NCBI RefSeq assembly: GCF_001467945.1
Contig: NZ_LNYQ01000004.1
Coordinates: forward strand, 1 to 34,092
Direction of reading: 5' to 3'
Length of the DNA: 34,092 nt
Source of the DNA: Legionella parisiensis
Lineage (GTDB): Bacteria; Pseudomonadota; Gammaproteobacteria; Legionellales; Legionellaceae
The notes below the pieces were generated by a model. That model worked only from the letters and a program-made list of their open reading frames with translations. It was not told where the DNA came from and did not search any database. Positions 34,017 through 34,092 of the stretch are shown piece by piece. How positions within the stretch are numbered: position 1 is the first letter of the stretch; each line of letters starts with the position of its first letter. A program made the position numbers and the translations under genes.

Positions 34017-34092
34017 GGGCCGTTAGCTCAGGTGGTAGAGCAGGAGGCTTTTAACCTCTGTGTCATAGGTTCGAATCCTATACGGCCCACCA
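34017..34092 (+). tRNA. tRNA-Lys (anticodon UUU)
   Basis: The 76-base gene folds as a standard cloverleaf. The acceptor stem pairs GGGCCGT with ACGGCCC, the D arm is GCTC/GAGC, the anticodon stem is GGAGG/CCTCT with loop CTTTTAA, and the T arm is ATAGG-TTCGAAT-CCTAT. The anticodon is TTT. The 3' CCA is encoded and is the last thing in the window. tRNA genes are common integration sites, but what lies beyond cannot be seen. Confidence 0.98.

Noticed and set aside
1..34092. CRISPR arrays, insertion sequences or prophage genes
   Set aside because: No regularly spaced repeats, transposase-like or phage-like proteins are visible on either strand.

Overview
The window is AT-rich gammaproteobacterial chromosome. 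It is best read as Legionella or a very close relative outside L. pneumophila. The strongest pointer is a Mip (macrophage infectivity potentiator) protein that matches the remembered L. pneumophila family along its whole length with scattered substitutions. A csrA gene, an apparent mevalonate isoprenoid pathway (typical of Legionellales) and three orphan genes that look like secreted host-interaction proteins agree with this.

Layout. 1-4.5 kb: a TTG-started orphan gene (candidate effector), a two-gene membrane unit (194 aa protein plus DUF2157-type protein) and an AmpG-type permease. 4.5-8 kb: mip, divergent sdaA, and a gene tail-to-tail with sdaA that carries a CE-clan (YopJ/ULP-like) H-D-Q-C pattern. 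8.2-12.7 kb: tilS, accA, a phosphopantetheinyl transferase, birA and csrA. 13.2-16.7 kb: a methyltransferase, a POT-family transporter with a degenerate proton-coupling motif, and lipA. 16.9-19 kb: a periplasmic thioredoxin fused to a CcdA/DsbD-like membrane domain, a CBS-pair protein and a BON lipoprotein. 19.2-22.9 kb: phaC, cbpA, cbpM, a hairpin-rich non-coding stretch and ftsB. 23-25 kb: mevalonate kinase and diphosphomevalonate decarboxylase. 25-26.5 kb: cpoB and pal. 26.7-30.1 kb: a four-gene Mla-like lipid transport operon (STAS-permease fusion, ATPase, MCE protein, PqiC-like lipoprotein). 30.2-31.3 kb: a coiled-coil candidate effector. 31.7-33.9 kb: HMG-CoA reductase and a phosphomevalonate kinase-like GHMP protein. 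The window closes with tRNA-Lys(UUU).

How the genes work together. accA, the phosphopantetheinyl transferase, birA and lipA share a theme: acetyl-CoA carboxylase, its biotinylation, carrier-protein activation and lipoate synthesis. Four mevalonate enzymes lie in two opposite-strand pairs that flank envelope genes (Pal/CpoB, Mla) and one candidate effector. HMG-CoA synthase and isopentenyl diphosphate isomerase are not in the window. PhaC beside CbpA/CbpM links storage polymer with a chaperone pair.

The most interesting unexplained items are the three candidate effectors. Two have catalytic-looking motifs: a Cys/His pattern like CNF1/BLF1/CheD deamidases, and a CE-clan protease/acetyltransferase pattern. 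Next come overlapping alternative hairpins ahead of the mevalonate decarboxylase and the hybrid Mla/Pqi operon. All homology statements are from recognition of motifs by eye; no search was run.
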